This document shows, piece by piece, positions 61,298 through 64,000 of a DNA stretch of 64,000 nt. The notes beneath the pieces were generated by a model. The model had not been told where the DNA came from. It worked only from the letters and a program-made list of their open reading frames with translations, and searched no databases. Position numbers and translations under genes: made by a program. The number at the start of each line of letters is the position of its first letter. The stretch's first letter is position 1. The DNA comes from Candidatus Omnitrophota bacterium (GTDB lineage Bacteria > Ratteibacteria > UBA8468 > B48-G9 > JAFGKM01): contig JAMWDI010000002.1 in the NCBI GenBank assembly GCA_023819375.1, positions 57,076-121,075 on the forward strand, given 5' to 3'.

Positions 61298-64000
61298 ACA
61301 CAGTATGGTTAAAGTGGATGCATGTTGCTGAGTATTTGGTCGCAATCCCCTTTAAAGCGGGTCATTTTTTCCAACTTTTTTTTTCTTTTTTTTTCTTTGG
61401 AAAGTATGAAAAGTCGCAATCCCCTTTAAAGCGGGTCATTTTTTCCAACAACTTTACAATTTTTACCTAAATAATCTGCAACTGCCAAGTCGCAATCCCC
61501 TTTAAAGCGGGTCATTTTTTCCAACTTGTAATTTACGGAACAAGTGCAGAGTTTGATACCTTTTGTTGGGTCGCAATCCCCTTTAAAGCGGGTCATTTTT
61601 TCCAACTTGAAAATTGTGAGTGGGAAGGAGGGACAGGATATAAAAGTCGCAATCCCCTTTAAAGCGGGTCATTTTTTCCAACCGACAACAGAATTTTAAG
61701 AAAACTTGAATTTAATGAAACATGTCGCAATCCCCTTTAAAGCGGGTCATTTTTTCCAACAAGATAATGCAGGAAATACAACCTTTACTTTCAGAGTGTG
61801 GGTCGCAATCCCCTTTAAAACGGGTCATTTTTTCCAACTATATAGATATTATGCTCCAACTCCTTTAGCATTGCAAAAGTCGCAATCCCCTTTAAAACGG
61901 GTCATTTTTTCCAACTGAAAAATATTGAAAAGAACATCCAACAAAGATTATTTTGTCGCAATCCCCTTTAAAACGGGTCATTTTTTCCAACGTATAAGAT
62001 AGGATTAAGTGTAGATAGTTTAGAAAAAATTGGTCGCAATCCCCTTTAAAACGGGTCATTTTTTCCAACGAAGAGAACGATATTCTAATAGTTGCATCTC
62101 TAAACACTCGTCGCAATCCCCTTTAAAACGGGTCATTTTTTCCAACTCGTCTTTCTTTCCAAGATGAGCAAGTCCTTCAATACCTTGAGTCGCAATCCCC
62201 TTTAAAACGGGTCATTTTTTCCAACTCGTCTTTCTTTCCAAGATGAGCAAGTCCTTCAATACCTTGAGTCGCAATCCCCTTTAAAACGGGTCATTTTTTC
62301 CAACGTAAATTGACAGAAGAGGAATATAACTTCTTGAAAAACTGTCGCAATCCCCTTTAAAACGGGTCATTTTTTCCAACGATAGTAAGCCATCGTTTAA
62401 ATTGTCAACAAAAGACAATAGGTCGCAATCCCCTTTAAAACGGGTCATTTTTTCCAACAATAAAAATGTTAACTTTCTATAAAACAAGAATTATCAAGGG
62501 TCGCAATCCCCTTTAAAACGGGTCATTTTTTCCAACAAGGTTTATGGCTTGATGCAACAGGCCATTTACCTGCTTAGTCGCAATCCCCTTTAAAACGGGT
62601 CATTTTTTCCAACAATTTAAAACTTTTAAGTTCTTCAATAACTTCTTGCCACGTGTCGCAATCCCCTTTAAAACGGGTCATTTTTTCCAACATGTTTTAC
62701 ATTAAAAACAAAAAAATTGTGTCTTTATTTTGAGTCGCAATCCCCTTTAAAACGGGTCATTTTTTCCAACTTTATTTATTCAGACACAACATATTACAAA
62801 CTTTATCGAGAGTCGCAATCCCCTTTAAAACGGGTCATTTTTTCCAACATGCTGTAATATCAACCCCAGCGTCCGGCCAAATCACAGTGTCGCAATCCCC
62901 TTTAAAACGGGTCATTTTTTCCAACTTTTACGCTGTTGTGTTTTTCGTTTTGCTGTTTACGCAATTTGTCGCAATCCCCTTTAAAACGGGTCATTTTTTC
63001 CAACTTGTCCCTATCGCTCTTCGTGCCCTTCTCCCTTTATAAGAGTCGCAATCCCCTTTAAAACGGGTCATTTTTTCCAACAAAATTAAACTCGCTCACG
63101 GAAAAAAAGTTTTCTTTTACCTGTCGCAATCCCCTTTAAAACGGGTCATTTTTTCCAACCCTAGTGAATTCAATATAGGAATTGAACTTATTAAAAAACG
63201 GTCGCAATCCCCTTTAAAACGGGTCATTTTTTCCAACTTGATACTTTGAAAAGGCAAGAGAAGATAAGAGTTTTTGTCGCAATCCCCTTTAAAACGGGTC
63301 ATTTTTTCCAACTAGAATGTAAAGAGTTAAAATCAGTAGAAGATTTTTTTAAGTCGCAATCCCCTTTAAAACGGGTCATTTTTTCCAACGCTCTGCTCCT
63401 TATAGGGTCAAAATAAGGAAAGACAATAGTCGCAATCCCCTTTAAAACGGGTCATTTTTTCCAACTGTTAGAATAGGGGCTTGGGATGCAACTACTTCTG
63501 CAAGGTGTCGCAATCCCCTTTAAAACGGGTCATTTTTTCCAACTATTGTCCTGATTGCTTATTTTTGAGTAAAAGAATTCCGTCGCAATCCCCTTTAAAA
63601 CGGGTCATTTTTTCCAACAAAGAGAAAAAGATAAGGCAGACACCCAACAATTCTTGGGTCGCAATCCCCTTTAAAACGGGTCATTTTTTCCAACCAAAAA
63701 GATTTAGGATTTCAAACTACAGAAGCATACTGGGTCGCAATCCCCTTTAAAACGGGTCATTTTTTCCAACTGATTCTAATTTTCCCCCCCCAGTTTTCAT
63801 TGATTGGGAGTCGCAATCCCCTTTAAAACGGGTCATTTTTTCCAACTTTTTAGTAGCAGTAGATGGGAAGAAGATAAAAGGGTTTGGTCGCAATCCCCTT
63901 TAAAACGGGTCATTTTTTCCAACAAGAATTATAAATAGTGAAAGAAAAAATGTCAAGTTTAAGGTCGCAATCCCCTTTAAAACGGGTCATTTTTTCCAAC

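Larger units (their letters stand above)
60421..61760 (-). repeat. Block of variant CRISPR repeats (TTTAAAG in place of TTTAAAA)
   Basis: Eighteen consecutive repeats (30 to 47 counting from the left) include 16 with an A-to-G change at one position in the middle (plus strand TTTAAAGCGGG). Repeats 35 (60802) and 40 (61185) inside the block keep the standard base. All repeats on either side (29 on each) have the standard base. Confidence 0.95.
58179..64000 (-). CRISPR. CRISPR array, 76 repeats and 75 spacers, running off the window
   Basis: The repeats are 37 bases; on the plus strand they begin GTCGCAATCCCCTTTAAAAC and end TCATTTTTTCCAAC. Spacers are 36-42 bases, mostly 39-41. On the minus strand the repeat starts GTTGGAAAAAATG and ends GGGGATTGCGAC. 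The last eight bases, ATTGCGAC, resemble the ATTGAAAC handle made by Cas6 in type I and III systems. The repeat beside cas6 is degenerate at its minus-strand 3' end, as trailer repeats are. So it is transcribed right to left and its leader lies past base 64000. The window ends exactly at a repeat end. Type cannot be fixed from this window. Confidence 0.97.

Noticed and set aside
58254..63750. Many short open frames on both strands inside the array with repeated residues such as IPFKTGHFFQ or EKMTRFKGDCD
   Set aside because: They are translations of the CRISPR repeat and change with every spacer; none has a ribosome site.

Overview
The window is very AT-rich (about 30 % G+C by eye), dense and almost wholly protein-coding, from an uncultured-looking anaerobic bacterium. 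Promoters are strikingly uniform (TTGACA-like box, 17-base spacer, TATAAT-like box) and genes overlap by a few bases in long operons. An H-X9-DG pseudopilin, a ceramidase-type hydrolase, CBM9-type secreted proteins, Gfo/Idh oxidoreductases and a bacterial-type CO dehydrogenase/acetyl-CoA synthase together suggest a candidate phylum near the PVC group (Omnitrophota/Ratteibacteria-like). That placement is inference; no rRNA is present.

Bases 1-37746 are mostly housekeeping. A truncated PHP-like gene and trxA diverge at the left edge. A minus-strand operon (wecA-like, pyrF, alr, ispA-like, an ABC exporter pair, a TPR protein, gmk) follows. purE, purC and sua5 run on the plus strand; this PurE is class II, the animal/Treponema type. 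Two further minus-strand operons carry pckG-aspC-secreted protein-ceramidase and HAD-eno-ftsB-serS-mscS-amidohydrolase-pal-LysM. Then come two small secreted paralogues, a CvpA protein with a Cys-rich tail, the operon ilvD-thiC-def-nadB-gltD, an RCC1 protein, two Gfo/Idh enzymes around gdhA, and envelope proteins.

Bases 37807-43781 form a patch bounded by two copies of a 34-base direct repeat. It holds decayed transposase fragments, a 1013-residue secreted CBM/glycosidase-like protein, a pseudopilin and a broken IS110. A tRNA-Ser(UGA) with its own promoter follows.

Bases 44022-53687 are one minus-strand Wood-Ljungdahl cluster in the order cooC, a 56-residue unknown, acsD, CooF-like ferredoxin, NuoE-like, NuoF-like, NuoG-N-like, cooS, acsB. 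It contains the carbonyl branch and an NAD(H)-linked electron module, but acsC and acsE are not in the window.

Bases 53802-57146 encode a membrane spermidine-synthase-like protein and a PflX-like radical SAM protein with a signal-like N-terminus. A lone cas6 (57197-58126) follows, apparently on a leaderless transcript. From 58179 to the window end is a CRISPR array of 76 repeats and 75 spacers. The degenerate repeat next to cas6 and the ATTGCGAC-like 3' end of the minus-strand repeat show that the array reads right to left, with its leader beyond the window. The array is a mosaic: a block of variant repeats lies inside the standard type, with segmental and single-spacer duplications. No effector or adaptation genes are visible.
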